Position numbers and translations under genes: made by a program. Source: Anisakis pegreffii (Eukaryota; Nematoda; Chromadorea; Rhabditida; Anisakidae). Taken from it: a stretch of DNA of 64,000 nt. The stretch covers positions 1 through 64,000 of the forward strand of contig JAPYMA010000458.1 of NCBI GenBank assembly GCA_035041965.1, in the 5' to 3' direction. The notes below the pieces were generated by a model. It did no database searches, was not told the DNA's origin, and saw only the letters and a program-made list of their open reading frames with translations. Shown in pieces: positions 9,441-23,700 of the stretch. Position 1 is the stretch's first letter. Every line of letters begins with the position of its first letter.

Positions 9441-11706
9441 ATGTGTCGTCGCCCAGTCTCCTTCAGCTTGATATCTGCAATTTTGCTGATCGCTTTTCTG
9501 ATATCGTCCACCTATGCAACGATTTTCTCGAAATCGCTCAAAACATGTAACGAACAATGCATCGATCGAAATTTGGTTCGTTTGTTTTTTTCTGCTTCTT
9601 ATCGATCAACAGAATTCAGTCTACAAGCAAGAGATGATTACTGTTTACAAGTTCAATCACATGCAATACTTTTCAACCATGGAATTAACTGATATCCTAT
9701 CAAAGCACACTGAGACGTCTGTACTTATTGGAATACAAGTCACTGTTTGCGTAGTATTATCTTGCATGACTGATATTCCTCTCAAAACAAACGAGACGAA
9801 TTGCCTTCCTTGATGAACAATCATGTTTAGTCAATGAGCTTGTTGCTCAGGATTTCAGTCATTCATTCGGGTAAATCATTTTGAGCACTGCATATTTATG
9901 TATATGAGGTTTTTTGGATATTGGTGATCAACTCTTGATATCATGAAGGGATTTGCGTAAAAAATAGTAAATCCGATTCTACGTTAATACTACATTCACT
10001 GTTGTTTCGAATGAGTGCAGCATTTCGAGAAGAATCGAAAATTACATTGAAATTTACAATAGTATTTTCACATGATGGGAACGATTTGAACGCGATACAT
10101 TGGATTGATTGCGTTGATGATTCATTGATCATTTGGTGTAAGAGTATAACAGAGCAAGGTCATCGCATTAGTTTCACATTCACTATTAGATATGAGAAGA
10201 ATGACTGTGAGTGAAAATGTTCAACAGGGCAAACAGATGACAAACCTAGTCGTATTGGATCAAACAGACGTTGTATCCCAACGGTGCCTTGAAATAAATA
10301 CATGATATGTACTTTGATTCCACTTTATGGGCACATTTCGACATGTTTTCCTCAGTTTTAAGTACAACCAAACACATAGTATTTCTGTTTATTTTATCAA
10401 CAATTACAACTCATTACGAATTTATGCCTCCCTGTCATCATTGGCCTCACATACTTGATTCTTTGACATATTCGTTTTTGCACATCTGACGACATTAGCG
10501 CAGAGAATCCTAGATGAAATTATAATTTCGATTATTGTTCTGACAGTAATAGGGTACAGGGTTGCTCTCCCATACTGCTCGATGTTACCAGGAAAAGGAG
10601 CTAAGAGTGAGCCGGTAAATAGTCTCTTATGGATCGACCGAACATGCATGTAATGACCGCGCGAAGTGGCCATTGGGAACAAGCACCTGGTAGCAGTAAG
10701 CCATCAGTCTTTCCGGATCAGTAATAAACAACGATTTCAATCAATGTATGCATGCTTATCTGCTTATTAAAGATCCTGCTGCCAAGCAGTCATGAATGCT
10801 TGTCACCATAAATTCTTCGCATAATCACATACAAACACGTAGTGATCCAGTAAATAATCGTAACAACAACAAAAGTTTGCCAATCTCCTATAGTGATTGG
10901 CAAATCAACCGTTTAGTATCTGATTAAAAAGTGATTGATAGCATACAGCAGTTAACACATTGATAAGTAACCACACAGCATAGACCTTGAGAACATCAAA
11001 TAAATGAATAATTTCTGAAGGGAAGAGTGTCTTTTGAACCAATCCAATCGTCTAGTGAAGGAATATAGTTTCACATTAGTGCATCATGAATTCTGATCAT
11101 ACCCGAAGAAGGAGGAACAATGCTAATCCAGTTACGCAACGTTTGATAGTTCATGAAACATTCTCAGACAGCATTCAATTGCAGGTTGTACCTCTGAATC
11201 GTGGATCACTCGATTGGGATGAACCTTTTATAGCTGCAAATTTATCGTCTCGTATCAATGCGGTAATTTTCACTCTTCTTGCATGAGCACAAGTTTATTA
11301 TGTTCTTCCATCGTCTCGATTACTTGGCTGCATGTAGATGATCTGAAAACATATTCTCAATCGATTCCATTCATAGCAAATTGATTTTGAATCGATTTTC
11401 ACATAAGCATCCAGTTGTTTAGACGGAATCCTTGTTGAGTTTTGACGCTTCACTGCAATAAACTGCCGCTCGTGAAAACCAAATTATCATGAATGGTTAC
11501 TTGAAAAATAGGACTGAACATTTTATTGAGTCGCTTGTTGATGATATACTCGCAAGATGTTAACATTTTTGAGTGTCGTATTGGATGTCAAGATCTTGAA
11601 TCAGTGAATTCCACATGTGCTGCGCGATGCAATTCGTTGATTGCTCCAGATAGCTGTCAACAAGGTTGTCGTGCAATCGCCGACATTCTCCTACATCATA
11701 TACAAG
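9441..11706 (+). other. rol-3: Receptor N-end: signal peptide and Cys-rich region
   Basis: The first exon encodes a signal peptide ([20 protein letters not shown] and onward) followed by CNEQC. Exon 3 encodes a Cys cluster (CRIGC, CAARC, SCQQGC) like the paired cysteines at the start of vertebrate ROS1. Between them, 11185-11262 encodes 26 residues in phase; it fits by splice sites but has no clear counterpart. Exon 3 uses a TTTTTGAG acceptor rather than CAG. Confidence 0.7.
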
Positions 11707-14700
11707 GTCGGTGAGGTCGGTTCTCAAAATTTCATCCTTATGATCGATACCTTTATGCTGATGAATGCGAGCCTTTGCAAATTAATTACTTTAAAATGCT
11801 CACTTCCGCGTTCATTATTAATTCGTCATGTTTTTTGCCGTTATATTGTAAAGGATTCATTGAAATATCACATTCACATGCATGAAAAATATCCCTTAAT
11901 CCAAACAATGAAATGTGAACCGGTATTTTTGTATGTTCGTCATGTCTTTGCATAAATATTTTTTCGTTCAATGGTTTGGGTGGATAAATACGGCTCCTCT
12001 AATATTCAGCAACGTTAATGAATCAAATGTTGCATAGCAGCGATTAACACATTTTAAAAAATCATTTCCCCAGATAATAACGTATTACGCTGAGAGGCTC
12101 TGTTCAGCGCAGTTATGTATTGTTCGGGTCTACTTCTTAATTGCAAGTTAATTTTTACTTGCTCCAATAGACTCCAATAGAAATTGATTCCCATAGAGGA
12201 AGTGATTTGTTGAAGATCTCCTCTATCATGTGTCGTTATCGATTGACGGCGAGGATTCACAAGGCATTAGTACAGTATGGAAATTTGATGACCCTTATGG
12301 CGCTATGGTCGCTGAAATATCTGCTGATCACATCCGTTGGGCTGTCCAAAGTAGATCGTCTGGTTCAGAGGCACCGTGGCACGTCACGGTGCTCGAAGAC
12401 AAGGTTCGTTGTGTCTATCACAAGATTTGATGGTATCTTTGATCTCGTTCGAATAATTTTGAATTAGTCGATAATTCTAACGATGAACTCGATTTGTTGA
12501 CAATGTCTGCTTCCCAGAAGCCATTTGACAGATGTGGAAGCATTGGAGTCCTCTCCATTTAAAGCCTTTCCATCTTTCTCTTCATATCGTTTAGATGAAA
12601 TTCAATTCAGGCCTTCAAGGACGATACAAGGCAGTATAAAACGGTCATACCAAGTGAATTTGCCAATGAAATCGAAGTAAGTTCGAAGGCTTGCTTTTTT
12701 TCTGTTGTGGAATTTTTACTTCTTCAGCAGTGCTCGAATCAAATTTCTGTGAACATTACTCCAGGAGCCACAAATTGCGGACATTCTATGCTGTTGTCTG
12801 ACGATGAGATTGATCACTTCAATAATATTCACAAATGGGCAGAAAATTTTCAGATATTTGCTTGTTTTTAGGTTCGTTTATGCGTTTCGTGGCGTTCCAA
12901 TGTGATCGTGTCACGCACCGTACGTCAGTCAATAATTGGGATCGGTGGTCGCCCACACGCTCCAAAGCTGATCGCACAACTGCAGATCTCGTCGAATAGC
13001 TATGTGATTTGCTGGAATAGTCCCTTGCCACGTCTATACAAAGTATCATTGTATTCGCTGGACGGAAAGCAAATTTCCAGTGATGAAACTACAAATCAGT
13101 GTTATTTGTTCACGAACATTCCCACTGAAAACTGCTGTCGTGCTAATATTGGCTATGCAACATTCACTGAACCGTCCATCGATGTCGCAGTTAAACTTGA
13201 ACTCGCAAATACAAATGGTTTGTTTCCGAAATATGAAATACGAAACCCATTGAATCATTATAAATCATGAGATGTGTTTGAAACCTGACAAGATGCAGTG
13301 GTTAGGTGTAGCTTCTCTGGACTCAAAGTGTCGCTGAAGCTTTCTATAGAAGGAGCGATTCTGGATAACTGCAAATTTTCAAGAGTCCATCCAGTACGAA
13401 CAATATGGTGGATTCATCAAATTCAGAACTGCTTCTTCTGTTTGTATTTGTGGCACTTGTAAGAAATGAGTTGATTTTCTAGGAGTAATCTGGCCGTTGG
13501 ATCCAAACGTGTCAGTTTTGCTCAAATGAGCCAAGCATTCTTGTTTCGCTGATGTCAGTTTTGTAAGACGCCAATTCAAATTCATGGTACAGTAAATTCG
13601 GACCGTCTCAGTTTTGACACTTGCAGAAGTGACGTTAGAGAGTCCTCCTCAGTTGGTGTTCACGAACGGAACTGCAATTATGAAATTATACGATGTAGAT
13701 GATTATGTGGTCCTAACCGACCCAAAGACAATCGCCTACGACCCAGGTCCTGGAAGAACCATCACAGGTACAGTGTTTATCATTGCTGCTATTGCAAAGC
13801 TATAGATTTCGAGCCCATGTTCCATATTTCTGCATTTTGCAAAAATTTTGCCAGATGGCTTCATTTTACGAGTATCTCCACAAATGCACAGTAAATCCTC
13901 GCAAGCAGCGAACAACAACTGTTTCATTCGGCAGCACTTATTTTGCGGTTGTTTCAGCATTGTGCTCCATATCGACTGATCATATTTTGGTGGCGTTAGA
14001 CGATGGATCAATTTTCTCCGTGTCTGTGTTAGACTCTAAAAGTGTACTTATCCGGCAACCGGATGGAGTGGCAATCACACACATGGACATAGATCACATG
14101 CAAGAGAAAGTTTACGCTGTTTTGCATAAGAAAGGTATCGTCAGGTACGTCAGCTAATGCTTATCACATTTTACGAGTCTTCAATCTATACCCTTGTATG
14201 TCCGACATTGTATACTTTAGATGTGATTTAACAAGTTGCGACAATTCTACTACGGTGACAACGAATTCCATCAATTTCATCGAATACATATCGATAGACT
14301 CGTGGAATGGGTTGGTTTTTGCCATTCCTTTACCTTTCTGTTATTTTTTTGACAGAAACGTTGCACAGAAGTCATTGGAAATCATGATACATAAGCAATG
14401 AGCTTCTAATGTTTAGTTGCTTATTTTTGCTTATTGCTAGCATTTTCTCTGATTGTTAATAAAATAAGCTTGAATCGAAGGAACTCTTCATAACCACTGA
14501 AAACTTGGATGACTGTTCCTATTGTGGCACAAGATTGTCACAGAATTTGACCACGTGCGATTTCAGTTTCATCTACTGTGTTATGAATGGCGGAGAATCG
14601 CTGGCCGCACCGCTGTTTCCCTTGGATGCACCCTCAATAATGTCACTTCCGAACACTCAACAGATCAGTGAAGTTGGACCATCGTTTGCGATCGAAGTGG

Positions 14701-17700
14701 ATTCAAAGAATTCACAGTTGATATTTATTTCGCAAAACGGATCGATTCTTTCGATGAATACAATCACTGGAACGATGGCCGACTTGAGGGCATCGTATGA
14801 GTTGAGTGATCAATACAAAGACGTTATGAAGGCACACTTCGCAAAGAATCGTTTGTTTTGGACATCATCGAGTTGTGGTGACTCGCATCCATGGGATAGT
14901 TGTTTGTACAGTGAAGAGTGGGATACAAAGAAAGAAGTTAGTATGTTCCTTAGATGTTGTATCGCAACAGAGTGCATATAGATTGCATTGCTGATGTCAG
15001 TTCTTCAATATGTCCACTGCAACGAATTCAATTTCGCATATTGTTGTCCGACTCAGCCTTATATGGATTGTTCTCTTTTTGTAGGATTCCTTCAGTACTG
15101 TTGATCGTGTCATTTGTCTTGCATTATCAAAAGGTGATTAAGACAACATTTAGAAAATTCATCTGAATCGTTACTTGTACGCTGGACGTGTCGTCGATTT
15201 CACTCTTCTGCGTAATGGTACTCTCCCGCCGACGTTACTGCCTCCGCATACTATCAACTTGATGACTACCGACAACTCAGCGCTGGTCACTTGGGAGCCA
15301 CCAATATCAATGCCCTTCCAAGGTTGTCAGAAGCGATTCCAAACAGTTTTTCAGTTCATGTTCACTTTTCAAATCAAATGAATGAAGAGTGTATTTGCTT
15401 GACAGAATTCGTCTGAAACGTCGCATTTGAGTTGACTTAACGCAATTGCTCAACGAATGCATTATGACAAAGTTTTAAGCGAGTGGTACTGAGTGGCGCA
15501 ATCTTCGATATGAATGTCGTGTGATAAATGAAGAGGATGAAAAGAGCGGTAAGACGGAACTGACTCACCTGTACGGAACTTCGTTAGCAGTCACGGTATC
15601 ACCAGGACTACAGTATCATGCTACAGTTCGTGCATGCGTCGCTACTGTATGCTCGCCATTCACTAGCGCTATCAACACCGCGTTGGCACCTCTCAATGGT
15701 TTGTTCGCATATGCATCCAACGAAGTTCAACCTATTTTTTCTTGAAAGAGCATTCTCAAATCTTCATCCATTTGTGAATCGGCTACCTATGATCGCAAAA
15801 ATACCATGCACATATTTTCTGACATTTGTAAGGTACCCTTATCAGGTTTCCTTCAAATTCATATCGTCGTGCAAATTCAAAATCAGGGAAGTCCCTGTTC
15901 TGCAGTTAATAAGTATTATTTATAGAGCAGCCGTTCGTATTGTTTAATCGCACCGGCGAAACGTTACATTTCTTCGATATACTCGGATCGCCACTGGAGA
16001 ACTACGAAATTAGTTTGCTTTTGCACGCCATTATTGTCTCCTTGATGTATTATCTCATGTTCGTAACTGCGATGAACTCGTTGAACTCAACATGTCTATC
16101 CTAGATCCGCGTTAATCTCTGGTGTTGTTGCTAGGGTTGTCGTTGAATCAATGAATCTGTAATCTCTTGAGTACGTCTCATTCATTTTCAGCACATCTTC
16201 ATTCTATCACGATTGTTTTCAGGCAGTGCGCTACCAGCTCAGCCAGAATCACCGTTCGCCGTAGACCCTACCACCGAATCACTCTACGTAGTCGGAATAC
16301 ATGAAGAGGTGCTTATTATTGAATGAATCATTTTGACATGTGCTCAGTAAACATTTCGTTGTCCTGTGAAGAAATCAGCCACAATTGAGCACCATCGAAT
16401 TTCAGAATACCTTATATCGGTTGCACAAAGACGGCTCTAAATATCTCTTCCTAGAGACGAGCACCATTCAGTGGTTGGCTTTGATGCCAAAGTATTCTGT
16501 GATCGTTATTGCTTCGGATTATACGATTTTATCCTATCGACTCACGTCTTCTTTCGATCAACTGTGAGTTGATTTCGTTTCAGTCGTTATCTTATGTAGC
16601 TTTTCATCATCTGAACAGCAAATGCACTGAAACTTTGTTTCTACTGCGAGCTGAGATACAGAAACGTAATCAACACTGTTTAACCTCGCCGAACAGCGAG
16701 AAGTGATTGAATTTCATAGCCTTAAGAAGTAACATCTATGGAGGTGATGAATAGCTCTGAACGAGCCCTTCTTCGAACATTTAAGAAATCTGTGAGCTGT
16801 TCACTTCAGCATCTATTCTTGTGATTCGTTGGATAACTGTGGCGAGGTTGCTGGTTTAGCCGCAGATGATGAAAGTGGTGATGTATATTTTCTGATTCAG
16901 CATCCGAACGCAACAAAAAGTTTGTTTGGATTGAATCAAGACGTTCGCACACCGTATTTGATTGCTTCATCGACTGACTTTCCACCGTACGTTCTACATT
17001 CTTTCTTGCAGTTCAAAAAAATAATTTTTTTTTCCACTGAACATTTATTACAATGACATCAAATTTAAGTGAACCTTCAAATCTGAATATCTGCAAATCA
17101 ATTTCTGAAGCTTCGCATGACTCTTTCAGGGTATTCTGATTCACCTATTAGAGCGACTGTTTTGGAAAGCTTCAATTTAGGTGCACATTAGCTGTGCAAT
17201 GAAGAATGATTATGAATAAGAGTGCATACTTGATGTTTATCACAAATCGCACTGTGCATCAAAAACGATACTTTTAGGATTCGTCAGTTGTTGGTTGCTG
17301 GCGAAAAACTTGCGTTTATAACGAAGACCGGTCAGATGGGTGTTTGCGATAAGAAACTTGGTTCATTGAACTTCAATCTGGTGTTGAACGGAGTATCCCT
17401 TTTGGTACCATCGGCAAATGTGACACCAACGAATGCGTTGAATTTCAGCGGCGATATCGCATTTGAAGATGACTTACGAACAAATTTGACATGGAGCATT
17501 GATCCAGCGCCGCGGAAAGGCGAAATTATCTACAAGGTAATAATCTAAAGCTGTTGACAGCAATCGTGTCGAATGCAGTTTTTAATCCATGTTTCTGGCT
17601 GATGAGTAGGGCAAATCAAGATGAAAGGAGTTGCATTCATGCTCCAAAGTTCCATGACATTTTGGTGGTATTGTTTTGGGAAAAGATCCAGCTCGTCATG

Positions 17701-20700
17701 GTGAACCGATTTTGAAGCATCCTCAAGAGACACCTGCAACTTTTGCATGGATTTCGCAAAAATATCCTATTCTGATCAGAGTCTGAGAGTATAGAAGTTT
17801 TAGATTGAAGCAAAGCTCATAGATTGCATCAATTGGAGATTTTCAGATTTCAATGTACAAAGAGAAGTTTGGTGATGAACGCTTCGTGGATTTTTCAGTG
17901 GAACAAAGCTACACAATGAATTCAGAATTGCTCGATGAGTGGTCTTCAAAGCAAAAGTTCGATGTTCAAATAGATGCGATAAGCGCGTGGAATATTGTGT
18001 CGAGAAATCGTACCGGTCTATTCGCACCTACAAAACCGCCTTCGTCAGTGAGAAATTTGAAAATATATGCCACCCAACAGGTTGGTAACTACAGGAGGTT
18101 TTTCTTTACATGATATCTTTTGCCCTCATCCAAAACTTCATCAACCTCAACTCACATTTAATCCTAAGGATTCCATGCACTTAGCATCAACCGTGTTAGA
18201 TTTCAGCACCTCCATTGGTGGCAAACTGAATGGAAAGAATAATTATTCAATTTTGCTGAGCCATTAGAAATGCGAAACTTCCATGCTGCACGGTATCATC
18301 AAGTCGTCGAGCAACCTTATGTGTAATTTCAGAAGACAGTTGACGGTGCGAGGGCACTGATCGATTTATTTTGGGATGAACCGACTCAATGGAATGGTGA
18401 ACCGATCGGCTATATCGTTAACTGCTCAACAGATGGTACCGACGAGCTACACTCTGAAGAATTGCCTCCGACCGTCAGAACTTATTCGTTCAGCGTGAAG
18501 TCAGGACGGATAAGCTGTATTGTTGGTGCTCGGAATGATCCCTATTTGGGTACATTCTCAGATCCGATCGATATCGATAGTAGTGGTAAGATATTGAACA
18601 TGTTTCTGAACGATGAAGTTGAAACATTTTTCTTGAGAGCAAAGAGTCCTTATTTGTTGAAGAGACCTTGTAGGAAAAATTTCATTCAAGAGAAAGCTTA
18701 CTTTCACGAAATTTTTCGTACACACGATTCGTGAATTGAAAATTATGTTGTGTGCTTTAAGAGATAAGACCACTGGTTCGTCTATTCGCTATTAATTCGT
18801 CCTCGGATGTAATTTCGGTTTCGAATTGGTCTTCGACGACTACGGCACGCTCGAAGCGACAAAATACACCTCCCTCTACAGTTTGTTATCATTTCGTATC
18901 GCTTTTTTGCCATATTCACTCACTTAATATACCGTCATCATTAGTACACCTCGAAAGCAGCACATTTCATTGTCATTAAAGAATCTCTCATCAGAAATCA
19001 TCGACAACTAGGATGCCTTTAATGCTGTTCGTGGAATTTCAACGAAATACATGCAATTACAATATTATTCTCATCCGATACATAAGAATCTATGAATCAT
19101 CTATGCAGTTTAATTATCGAATCTGTCCATTCATAACAGATGTCAATTCCAATAGCACTCTTGACTGAACCTAATTCTCAGATAACTCAGCAAGCAATCG
19201 CGTTCATTGGCAATGAACTGTATTCGATAAGACGTGACAGCGATTCACCACAACCTTATCTTCTACACTTGGACATGATTAATATTGAGAATGTCTTACA
19301 CAAGGTCAGTTCGTTTGTTTCAATTCGAAACATCCAGCTCATCATCATGATAAAGTAGTGCTATTTCATCCATACATTCCACATGGTATTTATAACGTAC
19401 CAATTAACGTTGTCATCACTGATCTGAGTGTGGCCATACTCGACATTCCACGTGAAATATTCAAATTGTGTTTGTGCTCGTAATGTATTCATCAGAGTTG
19501 TTAGATTATTGCTTTTAGAATAATTATGGCAAAAAGTCATGTGTATCATTCTCAAATGAATCCAAAATTTTACCTCGACACAGCGATCGTCCACGAAATG
19601 AAATAGATTGAGAGGATATCTTGTTGAGTGTCCAAATAGAAATGGCCATTCCTCTCTCAGTGCCTTTCAGGTTCCAATTGGTGGTGAGGTAAACAGTGTT
19701 GATGCGGTCATTTCTGACTGGGTAGCAAATCGTTTGCTGTTTGTCTCATTTGGTCATTTGATGCAAATTGGTCTCGATGGTATTCAGGTCAGCGCATGCC
19801 ATATATATGACGTCTGTCATCCAACCATTAGGCTTGTTTGCTTCTAAAATTGAATACCACAAAACTATTCGTTTTTTCTTAACGAGTTGCTCAAATGTTC
19901 AGGGTGTTTCGTCTGTGACGCCAAAGCGAATAATGGATCTGTCACCAGGAGCTGGTGATGCAAAACAACTTCTGTATGATCCGTTCACAAAGTGAGTCGC
20001 ATCTTGACTAGATCGAAGTACTTCAGTAAAGAGCATTTGCTCGATTGCTCGTTCACAAACGAATTCACTTTATCGACAATTCCAATCTGTTATCAATTAT
20101 ACTAAAAAACAATGAAAACTTCGAATATTTGAAGTTTTGCGGCATTATTCTACGAGTTTTCAGCACGGCGTATCTTCTCACAAAAAATGGCTCGTTATTT
20201 TCACTTGATATGACGAAAAGAACTGAGCAGAATTTAGCACTCCGGTAAGGATCGTTTTCGACATATTCGTTCGTCTCGTTTCCATCATCATTTTCTCTTT
20301 TCCAAATCATGGAATTATTCGATGAACCCAACCAACCTTCAGTTTGGAGTGTCTCAAATCAGAAACCGTTTCGTCAATGATGAGTGAATTTGCGTGGAAT
20401 CGTGCTGCCTCGCCAGCAATATACGTGCTCACATGGAATGGCATGCTTCGTGTTGACGTTACAACTATGAAATGCGCAGAGATCGCTTTCGATTGGACTA
20501 AATTTGGAGGTGAGTGCAACATCGAAGCATTGCAATGATTTCTCCGCCCTATGTATGAGTGATAACTTACCTCAATATATGGAACACCATGGCATATCAC
20601 AGGCAATCACCTGAATGCGCATGTGCTTTTAATTACAGCCAGAATTTCTTCGAATTCATTTGTCTTCAGACCAGTCAAAATATGATTTTTCAATGAATCT

Positions 20701-23700
20701 ATTCATGATCGAAATCGCATACTGTGTCTTTTAATGCCTTCTAATTATAAGTGTGACTCTTTGAGCAATAAAGGTGCTCGTTCTAGAAAATGGACTGAAG
20801 TCGGTATCTTCATTTGCGATCGCAGATAAGCTGTTCGTTTTTGTAACCTCAGCGGAACTGATCGTTTATGAATTGAGCACGTCAACTGCGACACCAATTC
20901 CCGTTCCTGGATCACCGTTCAAGCAAGTACTTGCTGTTAGCCAATCATCACAGCCATATCCAGGTTTGCTCATCTGATCTGCGTCTGTTCGCTTTCATCT
21001 ACATTGATTTTATCTGCAATCGTAGCAGATGATCATGCGATGTTCATATCTCTGTTCTCCTTTTCAATAACAAAACTGGGTGTAGAATGACTGTTCCTCG
21101 GAAGTTACCTCACCTTTTTCAGACCGGTCATGCTTCGCACTTTCCGAACCACCTGATGTCAAGTTTACGGTTCAGAACGAAGGCAAGAGTGGAGCTGTCG
21201 TAATGATCAATGAACCACCTCTACCAAATTCATGTCCGGTACGAAATGATCACGCTCCTCTAAAATGATTGAATTTAATTATATGTAATAGGCGGACGGA
21301 GAACGCTTAAATCAAATCGAACGACACAAAAGTATTGAAAGTTTGACTCGAGTTTCTACGGAACCTTCAGTTGTTTTGTGAAGTTTTTGCGTTTTGAATT
21401 TTCTAACGCACACTCCTCAACATGTTTCGTTTGTTCAGGGCGTTTCTGTACCTGCAACGCAATATGAGCTACACTTCAAAAGAAAGGATTCCGATAAAGT
21501 TAAGAATGTGCACAGCATCAATCATATCGTTCATGTGGAGAACGGTATTCTCGATAAGGAGACCGAGTAAGTATTGCTTCACTTCCACCTTGCTTTAATA
21601 AAAGGGCTGATGAAATAAATGCATGAGAACTAAGGGCTGTAAAAGTTCATTCACTAGAATATACTCAAATGCAATGCTCATGGGCTATTTTATGATGCAG
21701 TCATTCGAAAAAATCGCAGTGTATCATAAAATATTTTAAATGAAATCAATAATGAATGGTTACATCCACTGAAACATTTGACATCCACTTTTCCAATCAT
21801 TTGAAATCACCTGATTCAATAATCTAATATTGCTAAGTAGTTACGATCACGTTTTAGATATTTTGCGAAATAATTCATTGAATTACAGTTACGAAGTGAC
21901 AGTTTCGTGGTTCAATCGTTTCTCCTCACCTTCAACTCCAAGTGTATCGCAGACCCTTCGTACCGGATACGGTTTCCCGTCTTCTCCGCAGGAACCATCT
22001 GCATTCGCTCTCAGCCCTGATACTGTCTTACTGTACTGGCAGCTACCATCGAAGACGAATGCGCCCGTAGCTGAGATTAAATATCGAGTAAGATTGTCCA
22101 AGAACTCTATTAAGGAAGAATTTTCCTCCAGCTAGGATAGTGAAGGTGCATTCTCATGCTGAAAGTCAGCATCAGTAAATTGCATTTCTGCATCGTATTA
22201 TAGATTTATCTGTTAACCGATATCAGAAACATGAGTGCTTAATATTCCGGCTTGCATCATTATGGCAATCCGAATTCTAGGTGAGTCAATTGAGTGGCTC
22301 TTTGATAGCACCTGCAACGATTGGGGCACAACAGTTCGAGGGTGCTCACTATTCAGCTCAGTCAACAGATGCTGTCACTTGCCTAAATGATCCATGTTCG
22401 GCGAAGATCTCTAACTTACGACCATCAACAGACTATAAATTTTGGGTAATTTATTTTGGATTCTCTTCTTGAACGCTTCGAATGAAGTATCAATCAAAAT
22501 ATAGGTGAAAACATATTTGAATATTGCTCGAAAATGATCATGAAGTGTAACTCGTCTTGATATGCGTTCTCGTTTTACTCCCTTAGTTGACACATTCCCT
22601 TGAAGGTACGAGCGATTCACGAAAGCCATTTGAACAGTCAGTTTTCGGACGATTCTGAGGGCTTATCGACGGAAACGACTGTTCGGACAAAAGATGTCTG
22701 CGGGACGTTAAGGCCAGACAATGTCACTGGGACTTCTGTTGTGCTCAGATGGAATTCACTCGAACCCGGAACTCCACCGACAAAGATCTCGATTCAATAC
22801 CGAATAGTAATGTTTCTGCTACATTGGTTTAATCTTGCTGGAAGCCGTGAATTTGCAAGCGATAACTACCAGAAAACGGGTTTGGGACTCGTGTTTCCGA
22901 CAAATCAGATTCGACAAAACTGAGGCTTATAGGCGATTTTAATTGGGCATGTCTCGGTAATAGTTTTTTCGAGAGTTTTTGCTAGTGAAATCTGATAATC
23001 AATTGGACTAAATGTTCATCTGATTCTGCAGAGTGGTGGAGACGCTTCATGGAAATCACCACATAATGCCACATTCAATTGGTCAGCAATGTCAACCGCA
23101 ATAATAATCAGTGCACTACGATCGGCCACTTCATACGATTATCGATTTTCTGCCGAATATTCCGGCTCTTATCATTATGGCAATCGTAATTATCCATTCA
23201 ATGAAACCTATTATCAGTCCGCTCAACAAATCAAAACAAAGCGTTAGTTGCTTTCTTTTGAGCAGAAAATTGAGTGCAGACCATTCGTCATTAACAACAT
23301 TACTTCATTTAATTTTCATCCGTTCACGGATGACCATACAACCATCTGGTGTTATCAAATATGGTATCACGGATGATATCAAATATGATTTGCATCTTCT
23401 CATCAACCCGCCAGTATCGCTACTCAAGTGTTTTCATCTTTAATTTACATTCTTATCACGACATAGAAAGATATTTTTGTATTATTTGTGATACTAATGA
23501 TGCCAGAGCGAAACAAACTCATAATGATTTGCAACTGAATAATATGTGAGAAGGAAATGAAGTACGATTAAAATGGCCGTGTTGAACGTTCCTTATTAAA
23601 ACGGCAGTGCACAAGAAAATTTTTCGTCCATTGATTTGTCCATGACTGTGCATGATTTCATCGATGAATTTCATTGAAGAGCGTTTAATTTTCTTCATAA

